DNA of 64,000 nucleotides from positions 62,001 to 126,000 of the forward strand of contig NZ_JALHLS010000002.1 of assembly GCF_022844445.1 (NCBI RefSeq). Direction: 5' to 3'. A program made the position numbers and the translations under genes. Each line of letters opens with the position of its first letter. Position 1 is the stretch's first letter. The notes beneath the pieces were generated by a model. That model ran no database searches. It saw nothing but the letters and a program-made list of their open reading frames with translations, and was not told the origin of the DNA. Shown piece by piece: positions 53,905-63,511 of this stretch. The stretch is from Hyphomonas sp. (GTDB taxonomy: Bacteria > Pseudomonadota > Alphaproteobacteria > Caulobacterales > Hyphomonadaceae).

Positions 53905-54927
53905 TTGCCAACCGTTTCTTCCTCCTACCTGGGCAGTATCCTGGAAACGGCTACCGCGCTGGGGGCGCAGGCAGAGGCGCTTTACGCGATGGTGCCCGGC
54001 GGGCGCGATGCGGTTACAGACCCCGATCAGCGCTTTGACGGCCTTCTGGCCGGCCGGATACTGGACGCCGCTGCCGAGCATACCGGGCTCGATTCGATCG
54101 GTCTTCGGGTCGGCATGCAATTCAGGCCAGCGACCTTCATGGACGTGGGCTATGCCTTGTCTGCCGCCTCAACGATCCGGGAGGCGCTCGAGATCAACAT
54201 TCGCTATCAGGCGCTGACGCAGAACGTGGCGCGGATGAGGCTCGATTCATGCGGCAACGAGCTGCGCATTGCCCTCGAGGCAGCAATTAAAGACGCTGAG
54301 GCGATGCGGCGGGTGATCGAGGCGATTCTGGCGGGCTATGCCTCGATTGGCCGGTGGCTGCTCTGGGATCAGGAGAAGCAGTTCGCGTCGGCGAGCTTCC
54401 GGCACAAGGCGCCCGCTAAAGAGACGCGCGATTTCTATGACGTGATGTTTGGCGGAAACGTCACCTTCGGGGCAGCGGAAGACGCGCTGGTGATCGATGC
54501 GGGGCTGGCCTCGCGGCCCCTGCCGAATGCCAATCCGGGCCTCGTCCAGCTGTTGACCGGGCGGTTGAATGCCCGCCTTGCCGCCTTGCAGGCAGGCAGC
54601 TCCCTTCGGATGTTGGTGATGACCGGGCTGCACAAGCAAATCCGGCAAGGCAAACCGAGCCTGGCGGACACCGCGAAGCTGCTGGGCATGAGCGGGCGCA
54701 CACTGCGCCGGCGGTTGCTGGATGAAGGATTGTCCTATTCCGAGCTGCTGGCAACGGCCCGCAAGGAGGCGGCGGAAGTTTACATCCATGAGGACAAGCT
54801 CTCGCTGGCCGACATCGCGGGGCTGCTCGGCTACGGCGATCAGACGGCGTTCATGCGCGCGTTCAAGGGCTGGTTCGGTGAGGCGCCGGGCGTGTACCGG
54901 GAGAAGCTCCGCCAGCGGAAGGGTTAG
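53905..54927 (+). CDS. AraC-family transcriptional regulator (OruR/ArgR-like N-terminal domain)
   Basis: This 340-residue regulator has an N-terminal domain with GLRVGMQFRPATFMDVGYAL and STIREALEINIRYQALT, typical of the arabinose-binding-like domain of the OruR group. A C-terminal double HTH follows: PSLADTAKLLGMSGRTLRRR and KLSLADIAGLLGYGDQTAFM, then RAFKGWFGEAPGVYR. The TTG at 53905 is the only start giving the full domain. It overlaps the convergent RimK-like gene by 4 bases. Its target is unknown; relatives often control fatty-acid or amino-acid catabolism. Confidence 0.9.
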   Translation: MPTVSSSYLGSILETATALGAQAEALYAMVPGGRDAVTDPDQRFDGLLAGRILDAAAEHTGLDSIGLRVGMQFRPATFMDVGYALSAASTIREALEINIRYQALTQNVARMRLDSCGNELRIALEAAIKDAEAMRRVIEAILAGYASIGRWLLWDQEKQFASASFRHKAPAKETRDFYDVMFGGNVTFGAAEDALVIDAGLASRPLPNANPGLVQLLTGRLNARLAALQAGSSLRMLVMTGLHKQIRQGKPSLADTAKLLGMSGRTLRRRLLDEGLSYSELLATARKEAAEVYIHEDKLSLADIAGLLGYGDQTAFMRAFKGWFGEAPGVYREKLRQRKG

Positions 54928-56393
54928 CCTGAACGGTTCATCCGGCGTTCGAGGCGTGTGGAGAACCAGGAGATAATCCGGCGCCAGATCTCATCCTTGA
55001 GGATCAGGCCTTCAACGTCATGGTCGATCGACGGGTTGTCGTTGATCTCGATAATGATCACGCCTTGCTCGGTTTCTTTCAGATCGACACCGTAAAGGCC
55101 GTCGCCGATCAGCTGGGCGGCACGGACGGCGGCGTTCACGACTTCTGGCGGGGCATCTTCCACGGGCAGCGTCGTGAAGCCACCTTCTGTGGACTTGCCG
55201 TCTTCCTTGTATTTCACCGTCTGCCAGTGGCCGCGCGCCATGCGGTACTGGCAGGCATAAAGCGGCTCTCCGTTCAGCACGCCGATGCGCCAGTCAAACT
55301 TCGTGGGACGGAATTCCTGCGCGATGATGAGGGCGGTGTCCTCAAACATCTTCTTCGCGCCGCCCTGCAATTCCTCCAGCGTGTGGGCCTTGACCATGTT
55401 GATGCCGAAGCTGCCATCCGGCGTCTTCAGGATGATCGGCGAGCCGAGACGGTCAAACAGGGCGGACAGGTCTGCCTTTTCGTCAACAATCTCCGTACGC
55501 GGAGTGGGCAAGCCAGCCTTCTCGAGGATTTCCTTCAGATAGACCTTGTTGGTGCAGCGGATCATCGACTGGGTGTCGTCGATGACCGGCATGCCTTCCT
55601 GCTCGGCGCGGCGGGCGAAGCGGTAGGTGAAGTTGTCGATGGACGTGGTGGCGCGTATGAAGAGCGCGTCGAATTCGGCCAGTGACGGCAGGTCGGTCGG
55701 GTCGATCAGCTCGACCTCGACGCCCATCTTTTCGGCCACATCAGCGAAGCGTTTCAGCGAGGCGGGTTTGGAGGGCGCGGTCTTCTCGTTCGGATCCACG
55801 AGCACGGCGAGGGCCCATTTGGCGGGAGCGCGCGCCTTGGCGTCGCGTACCTTGCCCTTGGTATAGGCTTCCATGGCGTCGAGGAAGAACTCGCGCCGCT
55901 GGTCTTTCAGCTTGTGCGGCGGCATGGCCCGGATCCGGGCGATGCCGTGCGGGGCTTCCGGGTCGAACTCGATTTCAAGCGCGGGGGTGCGATACCAGTC
56001 CATGGCCTCGCGGGCGAGCTCCTCATAGGCCGGGATTTCGCAGCGGGAAAAGGCAACGAACAGGGTGCCGACCTTGGGCGCGCCCTTGGCGAGGGCTTCC
56101 TGCAGGGTTTCGCCGAGGTCCGGGAGGGCATGGTTGTAGAGTGTCTTCTTGGACAGCTCGACCATGGTCTGGACCGAGGGGCTGACGCGGTGGCCGCGGG
56201 CTTCCGCGAGCAGTGAGGCGTAGTAGCCGCCGGACTGGTAACCGTAGGAACGCGCAAGGTTCAGGATGTAGGGGCGCCGTCCGGCGAAGAGCGCGGGCTT
56301 GGAGATATAGTCCGAGATACGCAGCACTTTGTGCGGTGTTTCGGCCTGGGAAATGTCGCTCGCCGATTCTACGAGCACGACCCAATCGGTCAT
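54924..56393 (-). CDS. RimK-type ATP-grasp ligase with N-terminal RLAN domain
   Basis: The 489-residue protein has an N-terminal domain of about 190 residues matching the RimK-like ligase N-terminal (RLAN) type: VLRISDYISKPALFAGRRP, ILNLARSYGYQSGGYYASLL and AEARGHRVSPSV. A C-terminal RimK-type ATP-grasp follows: FIRATTSIDNFTYRFARRA, SPIILKTPDGSFGINMV, FRPTKFDWRIGVLNG and IIIEINDNPSIDHDVEG with the Mg-binding Glu and Asn residues. Such enzymes join an amino acid to a carboxylate. It overlaps a GNAT gene by 4 bases (ATGA) and follows proB. The product is probably a small modified peptide or amino-acid conjugate; unknown. Confidence 0.9.
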   Translation of the reverse strand: MTDWVVLVESASDISQAETPHKVLRISDYISKPALFAGRRPYILNLARSYGYQSGGYYASLLAEARGHRVSPSVQTMVELSKKTLYNHALPDLGETLQEALAKGAPKVGTLFVAFSRCEIPAYEELAREAMDWYRTPALEIEFDPEAPHGIARIRAMPPHKLKDQRREFFLDAMEAYTKGKVRDAKARAPAKWALAVLVDPNEKTAPSKPASLKRFADVAEKMGVEVELIDPTDLPSLAEFDALFIRATTSIDNFTYRFARRAEQEGMPVIDDTQSMIRCTNKVYLKEILEKAGLPTPRTEIVDEKADLSALFDRLGSPIILKTPDGSFGINMVKAHTLEELQGGAKKMFEDTALIIAQEFRPTKFDWRIGVLNGEPLYACQYRMARGHWQTVKYKEDGKSTEGGFTTLPVEDAPPEVVNAAVRAAQLIGDGLYGVDLKETEQGVIIIEINDNPSIDHDVEGLILKDEIWRRIISWFSTRLERRMNRSG

Positions 56394-56848
56394 GGGGCTC
56401 CATCTGAGGACGCGATGAGAACTTTCTCCATCCTGTGCGCCGCTTCTCCGTCCGGATAGTAGGACTCGAGGGCCGCAATTACGCGATAACCGGCTGAGTC
56501 GTAAAGGCGCCGGGCTGCACTATTTGAGGCCCGAACTTCCAGCCGCATACGTTTTGCCCCTCGTTTCCTGGCGCAGGCTTCACAGGCAGCAAGGATTTTT
56601 GCGCCAAGACCGCGTCCGCGGGCAGCCGGAGCGACCGAGATGGAGTAGAGACGCGCAAGGTCAGAACCCTTGCGAAACAGCAGGATAGCATTCGCATCGA
56701 GCGTGCCGCCGGTTTCATGCACGAGGGTCGCTGACCGGCCGGTCAGAAGGCGGCGCCAGGTAGGCTGGTCGAAACGGTCGACTTCCGGGAAAGCTTCCTC
56801 CATGGCCACCAGGGCACCCAGATCTGCCAGGGTTGCTGCACGGATCAC
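56390..56848 (-). CDS. GNAT-family N-acetyltransferase coupled to the RimK-type ligase
   Basis: This 152-residue acetyltransferase has the acetyl-CoA loop [20 protein letters not shown], the partner strand [20 protein letters not shown] and [19 protein letters not shown] near the end, which resembles RimI. The GTG start at 56848 overlaps the proB stop, and its stop overlaps the ligase start, so all three are translationally coupled. It probably acetylates the ligase's product or substrate. Confidence 0.9.
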   Translation of the reverse strand: MIRAATLADLGALVAMEEAFPEVDRFDQPTWRRLLTGRSATLVHETGGTLDANAILLFRKGSDLARLYSISVAPAARGRGLGAKILAACEACARKRGAKRMRLEVRASNSAARRLYDSAGYRVIAALESYYPDGEAAHRMEKVLIASSDGAP

Positions 56849-57960
56849 AGGCGCACCATGTCGTCCCGGTGGATGATGGCGGGGCGACCCTTGTAGCCGA
56901 GGAGGGCTTCGGCATCCTCGGTGCGCCGGCCGGCGATTCGGCGGATGTCTTCGGCGCTGTAAGCGGTGACGCCCTTGGCGAGCGTGCGGCCGGCGGTGTC
57001 GCGAACAGCGACGGCTGCGCCGCGTTCGAACTGGCCGGTGACCCCGCGCACGCCGACCGCGAGCAGGCTGGCGCCATTGGCGAGGGCCTTGGCCGCGCCG
57101 TCATCGACGAGGATTTCGCCCTCGGGCTGCAGGTGGCCTTCGAGCCAGGCGGCGCGGGCCCTGGCGGGTGAGATTTTCGCCGCGATCAGGGTAGCGCGTT
57201 CGCCGGCCTCGATGGCGCCGAGGGGGTGAGGGCGGTTGCCGAGCGTAATCAGCGTCGAGCAGCCGGCGGCGTGGGCGATCCGGGCGGCGGCGAGCTTGGT
57301 GATCATGCCGCCGGAGCCGACACCTGCAGCAGCGTTGGAGCCGGTGGCCATAGCGTCATGCTCGGGCAGGAGGGACTCGAGGAATGGAATGTGTCGGGCG
57401 TCCGGATTGCCGCGCGGGTCAGCAGTGTAAAGGCCGTCGATGTCCGACAGCAGGATCAGTACATCGGCGGCCATCATCTGAGCGACACGGGCAGCCAGGC
57501 GGTCGTTGTCACCGTAGCGGATTTCTTCGGTCGCGACGGTGTCGTTCTCGTTGATGACGGGCACGACGCCGGCTTCGAGCAGGGTTTCAAGGGTAGCGCG
57601 GGCGTTCAGCCAGCGGCGGCGGCTTTCGGTGTCGCCGGGGGTGAGCAAGGCCTGGCCGCAGGCGAGGCCGTGCGGCGCGAGGGCGCCGGCGAGGGCGGCC
57701 ATGAGGCGGGGCTGGCCGATGGCGGCCGCGGCCTGTTTCTGCTCGAGCCTGCCCTGATACGGGGCGCCGAGGGCCGCGCGGCCGAGGGCGACGGCGCCGG
57801 AGGAGACGAGGATGACCTCCTTACCGCGCCGGCGCAGGCCCGCGATGTCGGCGGCAAGGTTTGCCAGCCATTCGGCACGCGGCGCGCCGGCTTCGGCGAT
57901 GAGGGCCGATCCGGTTTTGACGACAATGCGCCGGGCGCGGGCGAGGGTGTCAGCAGTCAT
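56845..57960 (-). CDS. proB: Glutamate 5-kinase
   Basis: This 371-residue protein has [50 protein letters not shown] and [20 protein letters not shown], followed by [18 protein letters not shown]-terminal PUA domain is present ([20 protein letters not shown]). It phosphorylates glutamate in the first step of proline synthesis. The ATG at 57960 is used. It sits near obg, a common alphaproteobacterial arrangement, and leads an operon with the GNAT and RLAN-RimK genes. Confidence 0.95.
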   Translation of the reverse strand: MTADTLARARRIVVKTGSALIAEAGAPRAEWLANLAADIAGLRRRGKEVILVSSGAVALGRAALGAPYQGRLEQKQAAAAIGQPRLMAALAGALAPHGLACGQALLTPGDTESRRRWLNARATLETLLEAGVVPVINENDTVATEEIRYGDNDRLAARVAQMMAADVLILLSDIDGLYTADPRGNPDARHIPFLESLLPEHDAMATGSNAAAGVGSGGMITKLAAARIAHAAGCSTLITLGNRPHPLGAIEAGERATLIAAKISPARARAAWLEGHLQPEGEILVDDGAAKALANGASLLAVGVRGVTGQFERGAAVAVRDTAGRTLAKGVTAYSAEDIRRIAGRRTEDAEALLGYKGRPAIIHRDDMVRL

Positions 57961-58162
57961 GGCGCCGGGAGATACACGCACGCGCGGGCTCTGGCGAGGG
58001 GGAAGACGAGGGGGCAGCGGGCTGACGCCGCGTCGGTCCAAGGACGGCGATGGGTCTGCTGCAGGGGCGGTGATGGGTGTGGGAGCGGCCTAAATAGCTC
58101 GGCTCAAGCAAAGGCTCCGCCTGCAGGATGATCCGCAGACTGAGGGTCACGATATGTATCTA

Positions 58163-58360
58163 TCAGGCGCCGTCGGCAGCGCCGCCGATGAAGAATATGG
58201 ATACGAGGGCGTAGCCGATGATCACCAGCGCGAGCGAACCCGCGAGGATTTTCCAGACGCCGAAATTGTAACCCGCGCGGGCATCGTCCGTCGAAATGTG
58301 CACGCCTTTGCCGGGCGCATCGGGTTCGGGACGGGGTGGGTCGATGTTTTCGGTCTGCAT
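58163..58360 (-). CDS. Small membrane protein, 65 residues
   Basis: The protein starts at 58360 with GGGGAGAAAGAGCC upstream and ends near 58163. The first 30 residues are polar and proline-rich (IDPPRPEPDAPGKGVHISTD), followed by VWKILAGSLALVIIGYALVS, a single membrane helix. Longer frames on this strand that include it are readings opposite the GST gene. The good ribosome site and clear helix support a real gene; no function is known. Confidence 0.75.
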   Translation of the reverse strand: MQTENIDPPRPEPDAPGKGVHISTDDARAGYNFGVWKILAGSLALVIIGYALVSIFFIGGAADGA

Positions 58361-58510
58361 GGCTCTTTCTCCCCGGCGCGGCCGGACGGGTCCGGGTGCC
58401 AGAGACAAACGCGGGGGCCAGCGGATCGTTCCCTTCGGCGTTGACCAGCGCGGACGCGCGGTGGACACTGGCGGCATTGAGAAGAGCTTGAACAAGAAGG
58501 AAGCGCGCCG

Positions 58511-59125
58511 TTGAAACTCTACAATACGCCGATGCCGGCCCCGAACCCGCGCCGCGTGCGCATTTTCCTGGCCGAGAAGGGCGTCGAGATTCCGCTGGTG
58601 GACGTTGCTCTGCAGAAGGGCGAGCACAAGGCGCCGGAGCATGTGGCGCGCAACTCGCTCGGCCAGACGCCGGTGCTGGAGCTGGATGACGGAACGTGCC
58701 TCAGCGAGACGGTGGCGATCTGCCGGTACATCGAGCGGCTGTATCCGGAGCCGGCGATGTTCGGGCGCAATGCGCTGGAGGAGGCGCAGGTGGACATGTG
58801 GGTGAGGCGGATCGAGTTTCAGCTGATGGGGCCGGTCGGGAATTTCTGGCGGCACGCGCATCCGTTCACGGCGCGCGTGGTGGTTCCTCAGTACAAGGAG
58901 TTTGGTGAGGCGAACCGCAGCGCTTATGAAAAGGCGCTGATGTGGCTGGACCGGGAGCTCGTGCAGCGGGATTTCGTGGCTGGTGACCTGTTCACGATGG
59001 CGGACATCTGCGCGCTGAGCACGGTGGATTTTGCCGACTGGATAGGGCTGAAGGTGCCGGAGGCGGCGGGGAATCTGCGCGCCTGGCATGCGCGGGTGAG
59101 CGCGCGGCCGAGCGCGGGGGCTTAG
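58511..59125 (+). CDS. Glutathione S-transferase family protein
   Basis: This 204-residue protein has an N-terminal thioredoxin-like domain (LYNTPMPAPNPRRVRIFLAE, LGQTPVLELDDGTCLSETVA with cis-Pro and the Ser-Glu pair, and ICRYIERLYPEPAMFG) and an all-helical C-terminal domain with RDFVAGDLFTMADICALS. The TTG start at 58511 has AAGGAA upstream and gives the standard N-terminus. It is divergent from the small membrane protein. Substrate unknown. Confidence 0.92.
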   Translation: MKLYNTPMPAPNPRRVRIFLAEKGVEIPLVDVALQKGEHKAPEHVARNSLGQTPVLELDDGTCLSETVAICRYIERLYPEPAMFGRNALEEAQVDMWVRRIEFQLMGPVGNFWRHAHPFTARVVVPQYKEFGEANRSAYEKALMWLDRELVQRDFVAGDLFTMADICALSTVDFADWIGLKVPEAAGNLRAWHARVSARPSAGA

Positions 59126-59137
59126 AATGGGGCTTGC

Positions 59138-60740
<1,603 letters not shown>

Positions 60741-60846
60741 GGCATCCTCTCGGGCACGGCCTTGGGTGGGGGAGGCGAAACGAAAAGGGGGAGACAGTGG
60801 CCTGCCTCCCCCCGGAAACTGGTCGTCTTCAACAGCGACCCGGCCA

Positions 60847-60880
60847 CTCGTCTTGACGAGGCCGGAAGCTGTTTCCGGCC
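60847..60880 (-). terminator. Hairpin after rpmA, possible terminator
   Basis: GGCCGGAA (60860-60867) pairs with TTCCGGCC (60873-60880), next to a second small stem at 60847-60859. It lies 1 base past the rpmA stop on the minus strand. There is no T run, so it may only stabilise or attenuate the transcript into the acetyltransferase gene. Confidence 0.4.
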
Positions 60881-60881
60881 G

Positions 60882-61151
60882 TTACTCTGCCGCGTCCGCC
60901 ATCGGGACGACGTTGACGTATACTCGGCCGCCCGACTTGTGCGCGTACTCGACCTTGCCGCCCTTGGTGGCGAAAATCGTGTGGTCCTTGCCCATGCCGA
61001 CGCCCTTGCCCGGGAACTTTTGCGTGCCGCGCTGGCGCACGATGATCATGCCCGGAACAACAGTCTCGCCGCCGTATTTCTTGACGCCGAGATACTTGGG
61101 GTTCGAATCGCGACCGTTACGCGAAGAGCCGCCTGATTTCTTGTGAGCCAT
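60882..61151 (-). CDS. rpmA: Large ribosomal subunit protein bL27
   Basis: This 89-residue protein starts [20 protein letters not shown], the conserved bL27 N-terminus that reaches the peptidyl-transferase centre, followed by [20 protein letters not shown] and [19 protein letters not shown]. No N-terminal cleavage extension as in Firmicutes is seen. It lies 56 bases downstream of rplU. Confidence 0.98.
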   Translation of the reverse strand: MAHKKSGGSSRNGRDSNPKYLGVKKYGGETVVPGMIIVRQRGTQKFPGKGVGMGKDHTIFATKGGKVEYAHKSGGRVYVNVVPMADAAE

Positions 61152-61207
61152 AGTCCGCTCCTCTTACCTGTCCTGTGGGGCACCGGCTGGTCCGGTCCCC
61201 GTGAAAA

Positions 61208-61597
61208 TTACGCTTCGGTGGTGCCTTCGGCGGCTTCGGCCTTGGGCGCAGCTTTCTTGCGCGGTGCGGCTTTCTTCTTCTCGCCTTCGGCGCTGATGCC
61301 GGTGATCTTGATTTCCATCAGGTCCTGACGGTGGCCGATCGTGCGGCGGTAGGTCTGGCGCTGGCGCTTCTTGCGGGTGATCAGCTTCGGGCCGCGCACA
61401 TCGGCAGCGACTTCAGCGGTGACCACGGCGCCGGCCACGGTGGGCGCGCCGATGGTGATGCCGGCGCCTTCGCCGATCATCAGAACCTGGTCAAACGTGA
61501 CGGTATCGCCGGCCGAAGCCGACAGCTTTTCGATGACAAGCGTGTCGCCTTCGGACACTTTATACTGCTTGCCACCTGTCTTGATGACCGCGAACAT
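61208..61597 (-). CDS. rplU: Large ribosomal subunit protein bL21
   Basis: This 129-residue protein opens with [20 protein letters not shown], has [20 protein letters not shown] and [20 protein letters not shown] in the core. After residue about 103 a lysine- and alanine-rich tail ([19 protein letters not shown]) extends beyond the E. coli protein; such tails are common in alphaproteobacteria. The leader of the rplU-rpmA operon occupies the roughly 250 bases upstream, shared with the divergent TetR gene. Confidence 0.97.
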   Translation of the reverse strand: MFAVIKTGGKQYKVSEGDTLVIEKLSASAGDTVTFDQVLMIGEGAGITIGAPTVAGAVVTAEVAADVRGPKLITRKKRQRQTYRRTIGHRQDLMEIKITGISAEGEKKKAAPRKKAAPKAEAAEGTTEA

Positions 61598-61846
61598 GGG
61601 CGGAACCTTCCGGATAGTAACGTCTAGAAACGGGGATGCCGCCGAACCTGAAGGGCACGGCGACCGAAGCCGGGGGTAAACACCAAAGCCGCGGCGGTGT
61701 CAAATCCGGAGTTCAGCCAGGGCCGCGGGGCGGAATCCCCCGTAGCTGCAGGGTTTTCGGGGATACCGGATCGACCGGGGTGGGGGCTTCGGCGTACGAA
61801 AATGGCCCATTATTGACTTATCAGTCCAGAATGGGCATGTACCGGC

Positions 61847-62413
61847 ATGGCCAGACCCAGAGAATTCGACCGCGAACTTGCCCTGGAGGGCGCCGTTACC
61901 GTGTTCCGCGAGCAGGGCTTCGAGGGCACGTCCACGGGCGATCTCACCCGGGCGATGCAGATCGGCCGGCAGAGCCTCTACGACACGTTCGGCGACAAGT
62001 GGCAGCTCTATCTCGAGGCCCTCAGACGCTACACGGCGCAGGAGACGGAGGCCCACCTTGCGGCGCTGCGGACCGGGCCGCGGGCCATGGACGGGCTCGA
62101 AATCCTGCTGGCGCGCGTGCGGGCGAAAGCCGGGGAGGCCTGCCTGAGCGTTGGGGCGACCTGCGAGTTCGGCCGCCGCAGGCCGGAGTTGATGGCGATC
62201 CAGCAGGCGGGGAGCCGCACGCTGCGTGCGGCGCTGGCGGCGCGGGTGCGCGAGGCGAAGGCGGAAAGCGATGTCGGCGAGACCGTTGACCCGGGCGAGG
62301 CCGCGGACTTCCTGCTGGCGTCCATCAGTGCCATCCGCATCGCGGCGCGCGGGGGCGCCGGCGCCGTCCAGCTTCAGTCGCTGGCAGAACTTGCGCTTCG
62401 GGCATTGCGCTGA
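61847..62413 (+). CDS. TetR-family transcriptional regulator
   Basis: This 188-residue regulator has ARPREFDRELALEGAVTVF, then FEGTSTGDLTRAMQIGRQSL with the HTH and YDTFGDKWQLYLEALRRY, the AcrR/TetR pattern with the conserved Tyr-Asp-x-Phe. The C-terminal domain fits the TetR_C group with one CEFGRRRPEL-type helix. It is divergent from rplU. ATTGACTTATCAGTCCAG at about 61812 is its likely promoter; the regulated gene is unknown. Confidence 0.92.
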   Translation: MARPREFDRELALEGAVTVFREQGFEGTSTGDLTRAMQIGRQSLYDTFGDKWQLYLEALRRYTAQETEAHLAALRTGPRAMDGLEILLARVRAKAGEACLSVGATCEFGRRRPELMAIQQAGSRTLRAALAARVREAKAESDVGETVDPGEAADFLLASISAIRIAARGGAGAVQLQSLAELALRALR

Positions 62414-62511
62414 CGGGTTGGCCGAATTGGGCGCGCGGTGATGATGGCAATCCAGCGCTTGCGCTCGGGGCGAGTCCGCGATAGTTGACCGCCCTTCTAA
62501 GACCCCGGCGC

Positions 62512-62601
62512 GGAGAGGTGGCGGAGTGGTCGATCGCGCCGGTCTCGAAAACCGGTATGGGTGCAAGCCCATCGAGGGTTCGAATCCCTCCCTCTCCGCC
62601 A
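62512..62601 (+). tRNA. tRNA-Ser (anticodon CGA)
   Basis: This 90-base class II tRNA has GGAGAGG paired with CCTCTCC, the anticodon loop CTCGAAA gives CGA, a long variable arm (GGGTGCAAGCCC), a T-arm with GGTTCGAATCC, and GCCA encoded. Its 3' end is a common integration site, and the sequence after it changes composition. Confidence 0.96.
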
Positions 62602-62656
62602 TGAAATTCCTTTAAATATATGAAAACAAAAGATATTTTCCAGTTCAATGATCTGC

Positions 62657-62680
62657 CGTCCCCACATTCGTCCCCACACT
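62657..62680. repeat. Tandem 12-bp repeat downstream of tRNA-Ser
   Basis: CGTCCCCACATT occurs at 62657-62668 and is followed by CGTCCCCACACT at 62669-62680. It lies in the AT-rich spacer between the tRNA and the next gene, where integrase arm sites or attachment-flanking sequence would be expected if an element is integrated. Confidence 0.55.
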
Positions 62681-62722
62681 TCGAGGCGGCTTGAGGCGAT
62701 CCGCGGCGGATCTCAGCGATCG

Positions 62723-63505
62723 TCAGCGAAGTTTGTTGGCGGTTCGATGGGGTGGTTTCGGAGCTGAGCTGTGTTGCGTCCGGTCCAGCATGCCCAGCAG
62801 CTTCTCATACTGCCTTGTCAGTCGCTCATCGAGTTGCATCAACCGGTCCATATAGTTGGGGTCGAGGCTTTCGCCCCAGGCCTGAACACGAACGGCCTGC
62901 CGCATCGTCGCTTCGGTTTTCTGTTGTTCCAGTAGCGGCATCAGTTCGCGCCGGATGAAATTGGCGAGCCCCTCTGTGTTTGGTGGATAGGACTCGGGAT
63001 CATCGCCGGTTCCGTTGTTGATCCAGAAATCCCGGCTGTCATCACGAAGAGCTGCGAGTGCCTGTTCATAGGCGCCAGGTCGGCCAGCTTCGAGGATCAA
63101 CAGCGCGTCGGCCGTGTGAGCTTCATCGTCCGAGGTATCTACGGCAAGGTCTTCGTCGTCAGCCAGTGTTGTCGTAACCGCCAGCTCGGAAGAAAATCTC
63201 GCGCGCTTGGCACCCAGCGGCATCAGCGCTCTTCGTGTCAGAGGATCGCTCGGACCAAAGTCAACGCGCTTATCAAGGCCCGCTATTTGGAGAGCGCGCT
63301 CGCCCAGCACCAGCCGGCGCCGCCTCCAGTCACACCAGACCAGCTGTTCCAGGATGTGCCGCTCCGCAGGGCCGCCGGGTGCGTAGGCGATGAAGTACTC
63401 CTCGCGCAGCATCCCGAATGCGCGGGCATCTTCCCAAGGCAGGAGCGCCATTTCATATGGCGAGGGCGGTATGGTATTCGGGATCAAGACAGCCTGTTTG
63501 CTCAT
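62723..63505 (-). CDS. Hypothetical protein in putative integrated element
   Basis: This 260-residue soluble protein has an N-terminal region with LLPWEDARAFGMLREEYFIA and RHILEQLVWCDWRRRRLVLG, an acidic middle (DDEDLAVDTSDDE) and a helical, charged C-terminus (MQLDERLTRQYEKLLGMLDR). It starts 6 bases after the zinc-ribbon gene, so the two are probably one operon. I recognise no family and assign no function. Confidence 0.72.
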   Translation of the reverse strand: MSKQAVLIPNTIPPSPYEMALLPWEDARAFGMLREEYFIAYAPGGPAERHILEQLVWCDWRRRRLVLGERALQIAGLDKRVDFGPSDPLTRRALMPLGAKRARFSSELAVTTTLADDEDLAVDTSDDEAHTADALLILEAGRPGAYEQALAALRDDSRDFWINNGTGDDPESYPPNTEGLANFIRRELMPLLEQQKTEATMRQAVRVQAWGESLDPNYMDRLMQLDERLTRQYEKLLGMLDRTQHSSAPKPPHRTANKLR

Positions 63506-63511
63506 GTCTGC

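Noticed and set aside
58163..59089. 308-residue minus-strand frame opposite the GST
   Set aside because: Only its last 65 residues have gene-like features; the rest is the complement of the GST gene.
62497..62679. Minus-strand frame with RGRDSNPRW
   Set aside because: It is the reverse reading of tRNA-Ser.
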